Source: DASXHZ01 sp036488085 (lineage in GTDB: Bacteria; Acidobacteriota; Thermoanaerobaculia; Gp7-AA8). From it: a stretch of DNA of 64,000 nt. Location: positions 1 through 64,000 of the forward strand of contig DASXHZ010000036.1 of the NCBI GenBank assembly GCA_036488085.1, written 5' to 3'. Each line of letters opens with the position of its first letter. Positions within the stretch are counted from its first letter, which is position 1. The position numbers and the translations under genes are program-made. Under the pieces are notes generated by a model. It was not told where the DNA came from. It searched no databases and saw only the letters and a program-made list of their open reading frames with translations. Shown here one piece after another: positions 49,495 to 58,886 of the stretch.

Positions 49495-51143
49495 TCTGGC
49501 CGCTTCGCATTGCCGCGTCCCGCCTGCGCCCGATCAACGCAAGCGCGGTCACGCGCATCGCGATCGTCGGATTGGTGATGGCCGCATTCCTCTACGGCGA
49601 CTACAAGCTGTTCGCCCGCCTCTTCGCGGCCGTCGCAAAGGTCGAAGTGGCGACGCCCTTCTTCGCGCTCGGGCTGCTGCGCAATCTTCTGGCGATGGTC
49701 TTCCTCGTCGCCTGCGTCGTCCTCTTCTCCTCGTCGATGACGGCGGCGATCGGCGCGTTCTTCTCCGATCTCGATCTCGACGTCTATCACGCGGCACCGC
49801 AGGGCAAACTGCATATCGCGTTGTCACGCTGGTGGAAGACACTCGTCCAGAGCGCCGCGGTCGTCTTCGCGTTCCTGATCCCGCTCTTCATCGCGTTCGC
49901 GCGGCACTACCGGCTGCCGCCACTCTTCTACGCGTCGGCTGTGCTCAACCTCTTTCTCCTGCTGACCGTCCCCGTGAGTCTCGCGTGCGTGACGATCCTG
50001 CTGCTCGTACGCTGGTTTCCCGTCCGGCACGTGCACCAGATCGTCGCGACGATCGCGATGCTGATCCTGACGATCGTGGTCGTCGCCTTCCGCATGAGTC
50101 GCCCCGAGCGCTTCTTCGCCGAGGTCCGGACGGACGACGTCGTCAAGGTCTTGCAGAAGATCGAACTGCCGTCGATGAACGTCTATCCGAGCACGGCGCT
50201 CGCGGAGCTGATGACTCAACGCCTCCCCTTCGCGATCTCGCCCCGGATTGCGATCATGGCGGGGGCGTGCGGGATTCTCTTCGTGCTCGTCGCGCGCTTC
50301 ACCTACTTCCGCGCATTCGTCCGAGCGCGCGAGTCGATGGCGCCGGTGGCGCTCGGCTCGGCCTTCGCGACGCGAGTGATCGATCGCCTGCTCGTGCGCT
50401 TCGACCCCCAGACACGTGCCCTCGCCGCGAAAGAGGTACGCACGCTCGGGCGCGACGTCGCGCAGTGGTCGCAGCTCTTCCTGATGGCCGCGCTGCTGTT
50501 CATCTATCTCTACAACATCCGCATGCTGCCGCTGGGCGGCGACGCGCGCGCCACGATCGTCGCCTACGCGAACCTCGGCATGGCCGGTTTCGTCATCGCC
50601 GCGATCTGTCTCCGGTTCGCCTACCCGTCGGTCTCGGCGGAGGGGAAAGCCTTCTGGATGGTCCGCAGCGCGCCGATCTCGTATCGCCGCTTTCTCGGCG
50701 TGAAGGTCGCCGTCTACTCCGCGCCGCTGACGCTCCTGGCGCTGCTCCTCACGGCATTCGCGAACGTGATCCTCGGCGCCGGTGCGATCGTCTGGACATT
50801 CACGATGATCGGCGCCTCCATGCTGGCGCTGACGCTCGTCAGCCTCGGCGTCGGGCTCGGCGCGCTCGCGCCGAATTTCGACGCCGAAAACCCGCTGCAG
50901 GTCGGGCTCTCCCTCGGCGGCTTCGCCTACATGGCGATCTCGCTCGGCTATGTGGCGGCAATCATGCTGCTGATGGCGCGGCCGATCATGCGGTACTTCC
51001 TCTGGAAGCTTCTCAGCATCACCGACGAGCAGAGCACGGCGGCGGTCGTGCTCCCGATCGTGATCGCTGTCACCCTCTCGGCCGCGCTCGCCGTGTTACC
51101 TCTCTTCGCCGCCGAAAGGCGTCTAGCAGAGAGACAAAACTAG
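49491..51143 (+). CDS. ABC-2-type exporter-like membrane protein
   Basis: A 550-residue polytopic protein with about twelve hydrophobic segments. It resembles the putative ABC exporter group, two ABC-2-like six-helix units with a long middle (APQGKLHIALSRWWKTLVQS near the first unit and SAPISYRRFLGVKVAVYS in the second). No ATPase gene is adjacent. The GTG at 49491 overlaps the ddl stop (GTGA). Substrate unknown; lipid or cell-wall export is only suggested by the neighbours. Confidence 0.75.
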   Translation: MIWPLRIAASRLRPINASAVTRIAIVGLVMAAFLYGDYKLFARLFAAVAKVEVATPFFALGLLRNLLAMVFLVACVVLFSSSMTAAIGAFFSDLDLDVYHAAPQGKLHIALSRWWKTLVQSAAVVFAFLIPLFIAFARHYRLPPLFYASAVLNLFLLLTVPVSLACVTILLLVRWFPVRHVHQIVATIAMLILTIVVVAFRMSRPERFFAEVRTDDVVKVLQKIELPSMNVYPSTALAELMTQRLPFAISPRIAIMAGACGILFVLVARFTYFRAFVRARESMAPVALGSAFATRVIDRLLVRFDPQTRALAAKEVRTLGRDVAQWSQLFLMAALLFIYLYNIRMLPLGGDARATIVAYANLGMAGFVIAAICLRFAYPSVSAEGKAFWMVRSAPISYRRFLGVKVAVYSAPLTLLALLLTAFANVILGAGAIVWTFTMIGASMLALTLVSLGVGLGALAPNFDAENPLQVGLSLGGFAYMAISLGYVAAIMLLMARPIMRYFLWKLLSITDEQSTAAVVLPIVIAVTLSAALAVLPLFAAERRLAERQN

Positions 51144-51188
51144 TTACAATCGAACCCCTTGGCTGACACTGCGACTTAAGGAGACGAA

Positions 51189-51653
51189 ATGAGCGAGATT
51201 CCCCCGCCCACGGTTCCGCCTGCGACTCCTCCACCTCCGGGTGGATCGTACACACCGCCCCCGCCACCGGGAGGCGGCTCGTATTCGCCTCCACCGCCGC
51301 CACCTCCGCCCATAGGCGGCGGCACGGCGCCGGGATCCGATCGGACGATCATGGTCGTCCTGTCGTACCTCTGGATTCTGTTCCTCATCCCGCTGCTGAC
51401 AAAGAAAGACGACCCCGAAGTTCAGTGGCACGCGAAGAACGGCGCCGCCATCTTCGGCGCTGAGATCATCATCTGGATCATCTTCCTGATCCTTCACCGG
51501 ATGCCGATCGGCGTGCTTGGATGCGGCCTGGCGACCGTCGAGTGTGTGATCTGGCTCGGCTTCCTCGCGCTGCGGATCCTCTGCATCGTGAAGGGCATCG
51601 GCGGCCAGCGCTTCCGCATTCCGGTGATCACCAACTTCGCCGATAAGCTGTAA
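51189..51653 (+). CDS. DUF4870-type membrane protein with Pro/Gly-rich N-terminus
   Basis: A 154-residue protein. About 50 residues are Pro/Gly-rich (cytoplasmic tail), followed by about three TM helices with VLSYLWILFLIPLLTKKDDPEVQWHAKNGAAIF, the DUF4870/Tic20-like signature. Function unknown. AAGGAGAC lies 5 bases before the ATG; the next gene has almost the same leader. Confidence 0.85.
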   Translation: MSEIPPPTVPPATPPPPGGSYTPPPPPGGGSYSPPPPPPPPIGGGTAPGSDRTIMVVLSYLWILFLIPLLTKKDDPEVQWHAKNGAAIFGAEIIIWIIFLILHRMPIGVLGCGLATVECVIWLGFLALRILCIVKGIGGQRFRIPVITNFADKL

Positions 51654-51664
51654 GGAGACAACCA

Positions 51665-51979
51665 ATGAGCGATAGCACACCAACGCCTCCTCCCCCTCCC
51701 GGTGGTGGCGATCTCGTTTACCCGCAGCAACCGCCAAAGGATCCGGTCATCATCCTCGTCCTCAATCTGCTGGTCCTCGGATGCGTCGGTTACTTCATGA
51801 TCGGCCAGAAGATGAAAGGCATTGCAGCTGTGGTGCTCTGGGTCCTGGGCCTCGCATCGTGCGGCATCGTCAGCGGCATCGTCGCCGTGGTCGCTGCGAT
51901 CGACGGCTACTACCAGGCCGAGCAGCTCAAGGCCGGCTTCCCGGTCGCGCAGTGGACGTTCTTCAAAGACCACCGTTGA
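51665..51979 (+). CDS. Small TM2-like membrane protein with Pro-rich N-terminus
   Basis: A 104-residue protein with a Pro/Gly-rich tail (about 1-25), two TM helices with a short loop (LGCVGYFMIGQKMKGI) and a polar C-terminus. It resembles TM2/DUF5683-type small proteins. It is 11 bp after the DUF4870 gene and shares its leader, so both are probably co-expressed and may work together. Confidence 0.8.
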   Translation: MSDSTPTPPPPPGGGDLVYPQQPPKDPVIILVLNLLVLGCVGYFMIGQKMKGIAAVVLWVLGLASCGIVSGIVAVVAAIDGYYQAEQLKAGFPVAQWTFFKDHR

Positions 51980-51986
51980 TTCGATA

Positions 51987-52015
51987 ACGTAGGGCGGGCT
52001 CGGCCCGCCCTACGT
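51987..52015. terminator. 13-bp hairpin between convergent genes
   Basis: ACGTAGGGCGGGC and its exact inverse around a TCG loop lie between the stops of the TM2-like gene and sufT, touching the sufT stop. No T-run; a two-way terminator or a REP-type element. Confidence 0.6.
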
Positions 52016-52572
52016 CACCACATCATTCCGAGTTGAAGCTTCGCGGCGTCGCTCATCATCGAGCGGTCCCACACCGGGTCGAAAACGACTTCGATGTCAG
52101 CGGTCTTCACATTCGGCAGCGACTCGATCTTCGTCTTCACGTCGGTCGCGATGACGGGACCCATGCCGCAGCCGGGCGCGGTGAGTGTCATCTTCACTTT
52201 CACGTCAAACCCGCTGCCTTCGTGCGGCTGCAGATCGCACATGTAGACGAGGCCGAGGTCGACGATGTTGACCGGGATCTCGGGATCGAAGCAGGTCTTG
52301 AGCTGGTCCCAGACGAGCTCCTCGATCTTCTCCTTCGTGAGTTCGGCTTCAGGAGTCGGCGCGGCTGCTTCCTGCGGCGTCTTCCCGATCGCCTCGACCT
52401 CATGCCCCGAGATGCGCACCATGAGGCCGCGGTCGGTGATGAGCGTGAACGCGCCGCCGAGCGACTGCGTGATCGTCGCCTGCGCCCCTTCGGGCACGAG
52501 GACGCGCTCCCCACTCGGGATCATGATCGCTTCCGCGTTGCGACTGAACGTGACTTCCTCTCGTGTGTTCAT
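52015..52572 (-). CDS. sufT: SufT-like Fe-S maturation protein (DUF59)
   Basis: A 185-residue protein. The C-terminal DUF59/MIP18 domain (about 85-180) has DPEIPVNIVDLGLVY and LTAPGCGMGP with its conserved Cys; the N-terminal part is the SufT-specific beta domain (RVLVPEGAQATITQSLGG). SufT assists Fe-S cluster delivery. It is the last gene of the suf operon; ATG 52572 overlaps the sufU stop (ATGA). Confidence 0.9.
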   Translation of the reverse strand: MNTREEVTFSRNAEAIMIPSGERVLVPEGAQATITQSLGGAFTLITDRGLMVRISGHEVEAIGKTPQEAAAPTPEAELTKEKIEELVWDQLKTCFDPEIPVNIVDLGLVYMCDLQPHEGSGFDVKVKMTLTAPGCGMGPVIATDVKTKIESLPNVKTADIEVVFDPVWDRSMMSDAAKLQLGMMW

Positions 52573-53021
52573 TCCGTGGTAACCACTTCCTTTGCTTCGT
52601 TCTCGAGGGCGGTGCGGAGCGTGTGCCACGCCAGCGACGCGCACTTCACACGCGCTGGAAACTCGGAGACGCCGGAGAACGCCGCGAGGCGTCCGAGCTC
52701 GTCGGTGCTGAGACCGGTCCGGTCGCCGGTGACGAGGCGATGGAACGTGTCGAAATAACGCTCCGCCTCCTCGCGCGTCTTCCCCTTCACCGTCGTCGAC
52801 ATCACAGAGGCCGACGCCTTGGAGATCGCACAGCCGTTGCCGGTGAAGGCGATCTCCTTGATCGTCTCGCCGTCCAGCTCCAGGAACACCGTGTAGTGAT
52901 CGCCGCAGAGGGGGTTGTATCCCTCGACCTTGCGTGTCGCATTCGGCAGCTCGCGATAGTTCCGCGGGTTCTTGTTGTGGTCGAGGATGATCTGCTGGTA
53001 GAGGTCCTGGAGCTCCGGCAT
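52569..53021 (-). CDS. sufU: Fe-S/sulfur-transfer protein SufU
   Basis: A 150-residue IscU-like protein that accepts sulfur from SufS through a zinc-bound cysteine. The three cysteines are in YNPLCGDHY, FTGNGCAISKAS and VKCASLAWHTL. The about 20-residue insert between the last two regions (EAERYFDTFHRLVTG) is typical of SufU rather than IscU. Start ATG overlaps the sufS stop by one base (TGATG). Confidence 0.93.
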   Translation of the reverse strand: MPELQDLYQQIILDHNKNPRNYRELPNATRKVEGYNPLCGDHYTVFLELDGETIKEIAFTGNGCAISKASASVMSTTVKGKTREEAERYFDTFHRLVTGDRTGLSTDELGRLAAFSGVSEFPARVKCASLAWHTLRTALENEAKEVVTTE

Positions 53022-54337
53022 CAGCGAAACACCTCGATCACCTTTTTCAGCCCGCTCACGAGCACGTCCGCTTCTTCGCGCGTGTTGTACATGCCGAACG
53101 AGGCGCGCCCGGTAGCCGGGATGTTGAAGCGCAGCATGATCGGCTGCGCGCAATGGTGTCCGGTGCGGATGGCGATCCCTTCCTGATCGAGAATCGTTCC
53201 GATGTCGTGCGGGTGCACACCCTCGAGCGTGAATGAGATCACGCTCGCTTTCGCCTTCGCCGTTCCGATGATCGTCAGCCCCTCGACCTCGAGCAGCCGC
53301 CGCGTCGCGTAGCGCTCGAGGTCGTGCTCGTGCGCGGCAATCGCCTCGATCCCCACACCGCTCACGTAGTCGAGCGCCGTCGCCAGCCCGATCACCCCTT
53401 CGATGTTCGGCGTCCCCGCCTCGAACTTGTACGGCAGGGCGTTGTACGTCGTCTTCTCGAAGGTGACGGAGAGGATCATGTCGCCGCCGCCTTGCCATGG
53501 CGGCATGGCGTCGAGGATCGCTTCCTTTCCGTACAGCACGCCGATCCCCGTCGGCGCGTACACCTTGTGGCCGGAGAACGCGTAGAACTCGCAGCCGAGG
53601 TCCTGCGCGTCGATCGGCAGGTGCGGCACACCTTGCGCGCCGTCGACGATCACGACCGCGCCGGCGTCGTGTGCCATCGCGATCATCTGCTTGATCGGAT
53701 TGATCGTGCCGAGGGCGTTGGAGGCGTGTCCGATCGCGACGATCTTCGTCCGGTCGTTGAGAAGCGCGCGGAACTCGTCGAGGATCACGTCGCCCGCGTC
53801 GTTCACCGGCGCGATGCGGAGCGTCGCTTTCTTTTCGGCGCAGAGGAGCTGCCAGGGGACGATGTTCGAGTGGTGCTCGATCGCCGTGATCACGACCTCG
53901 TCACCCGTACCGACATTCGTCCGTCCCCACGACTGAGCCACGAGGTTGATCCCCTCGGTCGTCCCTCGCGTGAAGACGATCTCCTTCTCGTCGCGTGCGT
54001 GGATGAAGTTCTTGACCGTCGTGCGCGCCGACTCGTATGCCGCGGTCGCCACCTCGCTGAGGTAGTGCACGCCGCGATGGACGTTTGAGTTCTCTTCCGT
54101 GTAGTAGCGAACGATCCGGTCGATGACCGCCTGCGGCTTCTGCGTCGTCGCGGCGTTGTCGAGGTAGACGAGCTGCTTGCCGCGTACGTTGCGCGAGAGG
54201 ATCGGGAAATCGCCGCGGATGCGTGCGACGTCGTATTCAGACGGCAGAGCGGAGAGCGCGGAGCGCAGACCGACTGCACCAACACCAACCTCTGCGCTCT
54301 GCGCTCTGCGCCCTGCGCTCTGTTTCGCGGCGCTCAT
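53021..54337 (-). CDS. sufS: Cysteine desulfurase SufS with repeat-derived N-terminal insert
   Basis: A 438-residue PLP enzyme that takes sulfur from cysteine. It has LDNAATTQKPQAVIDRI, RGTTEGINLVAQ, VDGAQGVPHLPID, the PLP lysine in AFSGHKVYAP and the catalytic Cys in IRTGHHCAQP. Residues 6-32 (QSAGRRAQSAE to SALSALP) come from a CTCTGCG-type repeat; the normal SufS begins at SEYDVARIRGDFP. The ATG and its 4-bp overlap with sufD are kept, so the repeat went in just after the start without breaking coupling. Confidence 0.93.
   Translation of the reverse strand: MSAAKQSAGRRAQSAEVGVGAVGLRSALSALPSEYDVARIRGDFPILSRNVRGKQLVYLDNAATTQKPQAVIDRIVRYYTEENSNVHRGVHYLSEVATAAYESARTTVKNFIHARDEKEIVFTRGTTEGINLVAQSWGRTNVGTGDEVVITAIEHHSNIVPWQLLCAEKKATLRIAPVNDAGDVILDEFRALLNDRTKIVAIGHASNALGTINPIKQMIAMAHDAGAVVIVDGAQGVPHLPIDAQDLGCEFYAFSGHKVYAPTGIGVLYGKEAILDAMPPWQGGGDMILSVTFEKTTYNALPYKFEAGTPNIEGVIGLATALDYVSGVGIEAIAAHEHDLERYATRRLLEVEGLTIIGTAKAKASVISFTLEGVHPHDIGTILDQEGIAIRTGHHCAQPIMLRFNIPATGRASFGMYNTREEADVLVSGLKKVIEVFR
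54244..54322. repeat. CTCTGCG-type repeat inside sufS
   Basis: The arm 54291-54322 is a TCTGCGC tandem and 54244-54269 is its imperfect inverse. It is related to 44777-44880 and adds about 27 in-frame codons to sufS. Confidence 0.87.
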
Positions 54338-55523
54338 CGCTCGCTCTCCCTCCGCTCCGGCAGGTGGTTCGGCAGGGCGCGGAACATGATGCGCCGAACC
54401 TGTTCGCGCACCGGCTCGACCTTCATGCGGTCGACGATCTCACTGGCGAATGCGTAGACCAGCAGGCTGCGCGCCTCCGCCTCGCCGACGCCGCGCGAGC
54501 GGAGGTAGAACATCGCTTGCTCGTCGAGCTGGCCGATGGTCGAGCCGTGGTTGCACTTCACGTCGTCGTTGAAAATCTCGAGCGTCGGCTTCGAGTCGGC
54601 GATTGCCGTCTCGCTGAGCAGCAGGTTGTTGTTCGTCTGCCGCGACACCGTCTTCTGCGCGCCGGGGCGGACGATGATCTTGCCGTCGAAGATGCCGCGC
54701 GCGCTCTGATCGAGGATGCCTTTGTAGAGCTCCAGCGACTCGCAATGCGGCCGGGCGTGGTCGACGACCGTGTGGTTGTCGACGTGCTGCCGTCCGGTCA
54801 GGACGTACAGCCCTTCGAGCACGATGCTCGCTCCCTCGCCGGTCAGCGCGACGTTCGTCTCATTGCGGACGACAGCGCCACCGAGAGAGATCGCGCGGGT
54901 CGTCACCGCGGCCGCACGCTGCTCGTGAACCTGCGTCGTCGCGATGTGGAACGCGTCGATCGACTCGCATTCGAGCTTGTAGTGATCGACGACCGCGCCC
55001 TCGCCTGCGACCAGCTCCGTCACGGCGTTCGTGAAGTAGGTGCCGGTGCCGGCGTACCTCTCGACGATCGCCGCTTGCGCACCACGCGCGACGACGAAGA
55101 GGTTGCGCGGATGCGACGCGTAGCCGTCGGTCGAGTAGTGGATCACGTGGACGAAGCCGTTGATGCTCGCGTCGATCTGTAGGAGCGCGCCGTCCTGCGC
55201 GTTCGCGGTGTTCAGCGCCGTCATCGCATGGTTCGCGTAGTCGGCGTAGCGCGCGTAATGCTGCTCGCGCGTCGAAGGCGCCATGACGAACAGCGGATTC
55301 GGCGTGCTCAGCTCCGGCGCGTAGACACCGTTGACGTAGACGTATTCGGCCACCGCGCGATCGCCGAGCGTGACCGACGATAGATCGACAGATGCAGGAG
55401 TGGTCGCACGAGCCCACTCGCGCTGCGTCAGCGACGAGAGGTTCGTGTACTTCCACTCCTCGAGCCGCGGCGTCGGCCAGCCGAGCTGTCCGAATCGCTG
55501 CGACGCCTGTTCAGCAAGCACGC

Positions 55524-55527
<4 letters not shown>
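54334..55527 (-). CDS. sufD: Fe-S assembly scaffold protein SufD
   Basis: A 397-residue beta-helix protein that pairs with SufB. It has PTPRLEEWKYTNLSSL at the N-terminus and the C-terminal RQTNNNLLLSETAIADSKPTLEIFNDDVKCNHGSTIGQLDE and FYLRSRGVGEAEARSLL, diagnostic of SufB/SufD. It has less similarity to SufB in the middle, as expected. ATG 55527 overlaps the sufC stop (ATGA). Confidence 0.93.
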
Positions 55528-56281
<754 letters not shown>

Positions 56282-56282
<1 letters not shown>

Positions 56283-57718
56283 CAACCGACTGATCCTTCC
56301 AAACTGACTCCCAGCAGCTTCTGCGCTTCGACGGCGAACTCCATCGGGAGCTCGCGGAAGACCTCGCGGCAGAAGCCGTTGACGATCATCGACACCGCAT
56401 CCTCGGCGCTGATGCCGCGCTGCTGGCAATAGAAAAGCTGGTCCTCGCCGATCTTCGACGTCGACGCCTCATGCTCCATCGTCGCCGAGGAGTTGCGCAC
56501 TTCGATGTACGGGAACGTGTGCGCGCCGCACTGGTCGCCGAGGAGCAGCGAATCGCACTGCGAGTAATTGCGGGCGTCTTCGGCGCCCTTCATGATCGTC
56601 ACAGCGCCGCGATACGTCTGCTGTCCATGCCCGGCGCTGATCCCTTTCGATACGATCGTCGAGCGGGTGTTCTTTCCGATGTGGATCATCTTCGTCCCGG
56701 TGTCCGCCTGCTGATAATTCGCCGTCACCGCGACCGAGTAGAACTCGCCGACCGAGTTGTCGCCCTGCAGGATGCAGCTCGGATACTTCCAGGTGATCGC
56801 TGAGCCGGTCTCCACCTGCGTCCATGAGATCTTCGAATTCTTGAGCGCCTTCCCGCGCTTCGTGACGAAGTTGTAGATCCCGCCCTTGCCCGACTTGTCG
56901 CCCGGATACCAGTTCTGAACCGTCGAATACTTGATCGTCGCGCTGTCGAGCGCCACGAGCTCGACGACCGCCGCGTGGAGCTGGTTCTCGTCGCGCATCG
57001 GCGCGGTGCAGCCCTCGAGATAGCTGACGGTGGCGCCTTCGTCGGCGACGATCAGCGTCCGCTCGAACTGGCCCGTTCCAGCACTGTTGATGCGGAAGTA
57101 GGTCGAGAGCTCCATCGGGCAGCGAACGCCCTTCGGGATGTAGCAGAACGAGCCGTCGGAGAAGACAGCGCTGTTCAGCGTCGCGAAGAAGTTGTCGGTG
57201 ATCGGAACGACGCTGCCGAGGTACTTGCGGACGAGGTCCGGGTGCTCGCGAACCGCCTCGGAGAACGAACAGAAGATGATGCCGACCTTCGCCAGCTCGG
57301 CGCGGAACGTCGTCGCGACGGAGACGGAGTCGAACACCGCGTCGACCGCGACGCCGGAGAGCCGCTTCTGCTCTTCGAGCGAGATGCCGAGCTTCTCGAA
57401 CGTCTTGCGCAGCTCCGGATCGACCTCGTCGAGCGACGTCAGCTTCTTCTTCTGTTTCGGCGCGGAGTAGTAGCGGATGGCCTGGTAATCAATCGGGCCG
57501 TAGTGGACGTTTGCCCACGTCGGCTCCTTCATCGTCTGCCAATGGCGCAGCGCCTTCAGTCGCCACTCCAGGAGCCACTCCGGCTCCTCCTTCTTGGTCG
57601 AGATCAGGCGGACGATGTCTTCGTTGAGACCGGGAGGCGCCTGGTCGGCTTCGATGTCGGTGACGAAGCCGTACTTGTACTCCTGGTTCGCAATCTGTTC
57701 GACGGTAGCATTACTCAT
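56282..57718 (-). CDS. sufB: Fe-S assembly scaffold protein SufB
   Basis: A 478-residue scaffold on which the nascent cluster is built. It begins MSNATVEQIANQEYKYGF and has PEWLLEWRLKALRHWQTM, YFRINSAGTGQFERTLIVAD and the C-terminal CDSLLLGDQCGAHTFPYIEV. The size and N-terminal part match SufB rather than SufD. ATG 57718 overlaps the regulator's stop (ATGA). Confidence 0.95.
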
Positions 57719-58185
57719 CTTGAATTCCCGGCGCGCCGGAGCGTGCCCTTTTCGACAACCGGAAGCGGCATCACACCGCGCGCCAGATCGGCGAGCGTGA
57801 CCTGCTCGAACGCCCCTTTGATCGCGCGGTTGATCCCGAACATGAAGCGGCGCGACGGGCAGGCCGCGCGGATGCCGCAGACCGCGTCGCCGTTGTCGTC
57901 GGTGGTCTCGCACTCGACGAGGTTCCACGGCCCCTCGAGCACCTCGAGCAGGTCGCCGAGCGTGACGCGCTCCGCATCGCCGTCGAACGAATAGCCTCCG
58001 CCGACCCCGCGATGCGAGTGGATCGTCCCGCTCGTGCCGAGCATCTTGAGCACCTTCGTGATCATCGGCAGCGGCAGGTGGTAGAACGACGCGATCTCGC
58101 GCGCCGACACCACGCGCCCGTGATGGCGTTCGAGGTAGACGGTGGCGAGGAGGCCGTAGTCGGTGAGGCGAGAGATTTTCAGCAT
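57715..58185 (-). CDS. Rrf2-family regulator of the suf operon
   Basis: A 156-residue winged-helix regulator with RLTDYGLLATVYLERHHGRVVSAREIA at the N-terminus, HRGVGGGYSF in the wing and three cysteines (ECETTDDNGDAVCGIRAAC) that would bind a [2Fe-2S] cluster, as in IscR/SufR-type sensors. It leads sufBCDSUT, so it should report Fe-S sufficiency and repress or activate the operon. A GTACC-N5-GGTAC palindrome lies in its own promoter. Confidence 0.92.
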   Translation of the reverse strand: MLKISRLTDYGLLATVYLERHHGRVVSAREIASFYHLPLPMITKVLKMLGTSGTIHSHRGVGGGYSFDGDAERVTLGDLLEVLEGPWNLVECETTDDNGDAVCGIRAACPSRRFMFGINRAIKGAFEQVTLADLARGVMPLPVVEKGTLRRAGNSR

Positions 58186-58206
58186 CGGAAACCCAAAAGA
58201 GGCGAA

Positions 58207-58235
58207 ACAGTACCAGCTAGGTACGGTTTACACAA
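58207..58235 (-). promoter_or_regulatory. suf operon promoter with palindromic operator
   Basis: On the minus strand TTGTGT (58230-58235) and TACTGT (58207-58212) are spaced 17 nt, a plausible -35/-10 pair 21 nt before ATG 58185. The perfect palindrome GTACC-AGCTA-GGTAC (58210-58224) lies in the spacer and overlaps the -10, a good place for Rrf2 binding and repression. Confidence 0.5.
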
Positions 58236-58261
58236 CCACATGCACCGGGAGGTTGTTCCTC

Positions 58262-58345
58262 GGTCGTTACTCGTTACTCGATATTCGTTATTCGTTATTC
58301 GTTACTCGGCTCCCGAGTCACGAGTCACGAGTCACGAGTAACGGG
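58262..58345. repeat. CGTTACTCG / CACGAGT compound inverted repeat
   Basis: Tandem CGTTACT/CGTTATT words (58265-58309) face tandem CACGAGT words (58313-58340), forming a large imperfect hairpin between the divergent suf regulator and the first rhodanese gene. It is another repeat family distinct from the others here. Confidence 0.85.
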
Positions 58346-58399
58346 AAGAAGCCAACCCGCCGCGACGGTTTGACTCTCGCGTACAAGGAGGCTTCCACG

Positions 58400-58855
58400 A
58401 TGCGCCTACGTTTCCTCGCCGCTTGCGCCTCAGTCGTGATCGCTGGCGGTGTCGTCGCGCAGATGAAACCGCAACCCCAGTCGCCCGTCCGGATCGAGTA
58501 CACGAAGGCGCAACACGCTGCTGAGAACGCGCCGCGCATCTCGAAGGAAGAGGCGCGGAAACTCGTCGCCGAAGGAAAGGCCGTTTTCCTCGACGTTCGC
58601 TCCGAAAACAGCTACTCCATCGGCCACATCAAAGGCGCCATCAGCATTCCCGGAAGCCAGCTCGCCATGCGGATCACAGAGATCCCGGCGAAGAAAAAGA
58701 TCATCCCCTACTGCGCGTGCCACGCGGAAGAGACCGCCGGCCTCGCCGTCGCGATCCTCAAGGCGCATGGCCTGAAGGACGCAGCGGCGCTCAAAGGCGG
58801 CTGGCTCGAATGGCGCGCCGCGCATCTCCCCATGGAAGGTATGTCAGTACACTAA
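58400..58855 (+). CDS. Exported rhodanese-domain protein, Cys-x-Cys form
   Basis: A 151-residue protein with a signal peptide (about 1-20, VVAQ) and one rhodanese domain. It has VFLDVRSENSYSIGHIKGA, the catalytic loop IIPYCACHAEETA with the two cysteines, then AHGLKDAAALKGGWLEW. Rhodaneses transfer sulfur to thiol or cyanide acceptors; the periplasmic partner is unknown. AAGGAGG lies 8 bases before ATG 58400; upstream codons belong to a repeat. A close paralogue follows 31 bp later with TGA in place of its second cysteine. Confidence 0.88.
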   Translation: MRLRFLAACASVVIAGGVVAQMKPQPQSPVRIEYTKAQHAAENAPRISKEEARKLVAEGKAVFLDVRSENSYSIGHIKGAISIPGSQLAMRITEIPAKKKIIPYCACHAEETAGLAVAILKAHGLKDAAALKGGWLEWRAAHLPMEGMSVH

Positions 58856-58886
58856 GGTGTCAACTCTCTTAGAAGGAGGCAAACGG

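Noticed and set aside
58163..58399. Longer N-terminus for the first rhodanese
   Set aside because: The extension crosses the compound repeat and the suf promoter; the strong AAGGAGG and signal peptide place the start at 58400.
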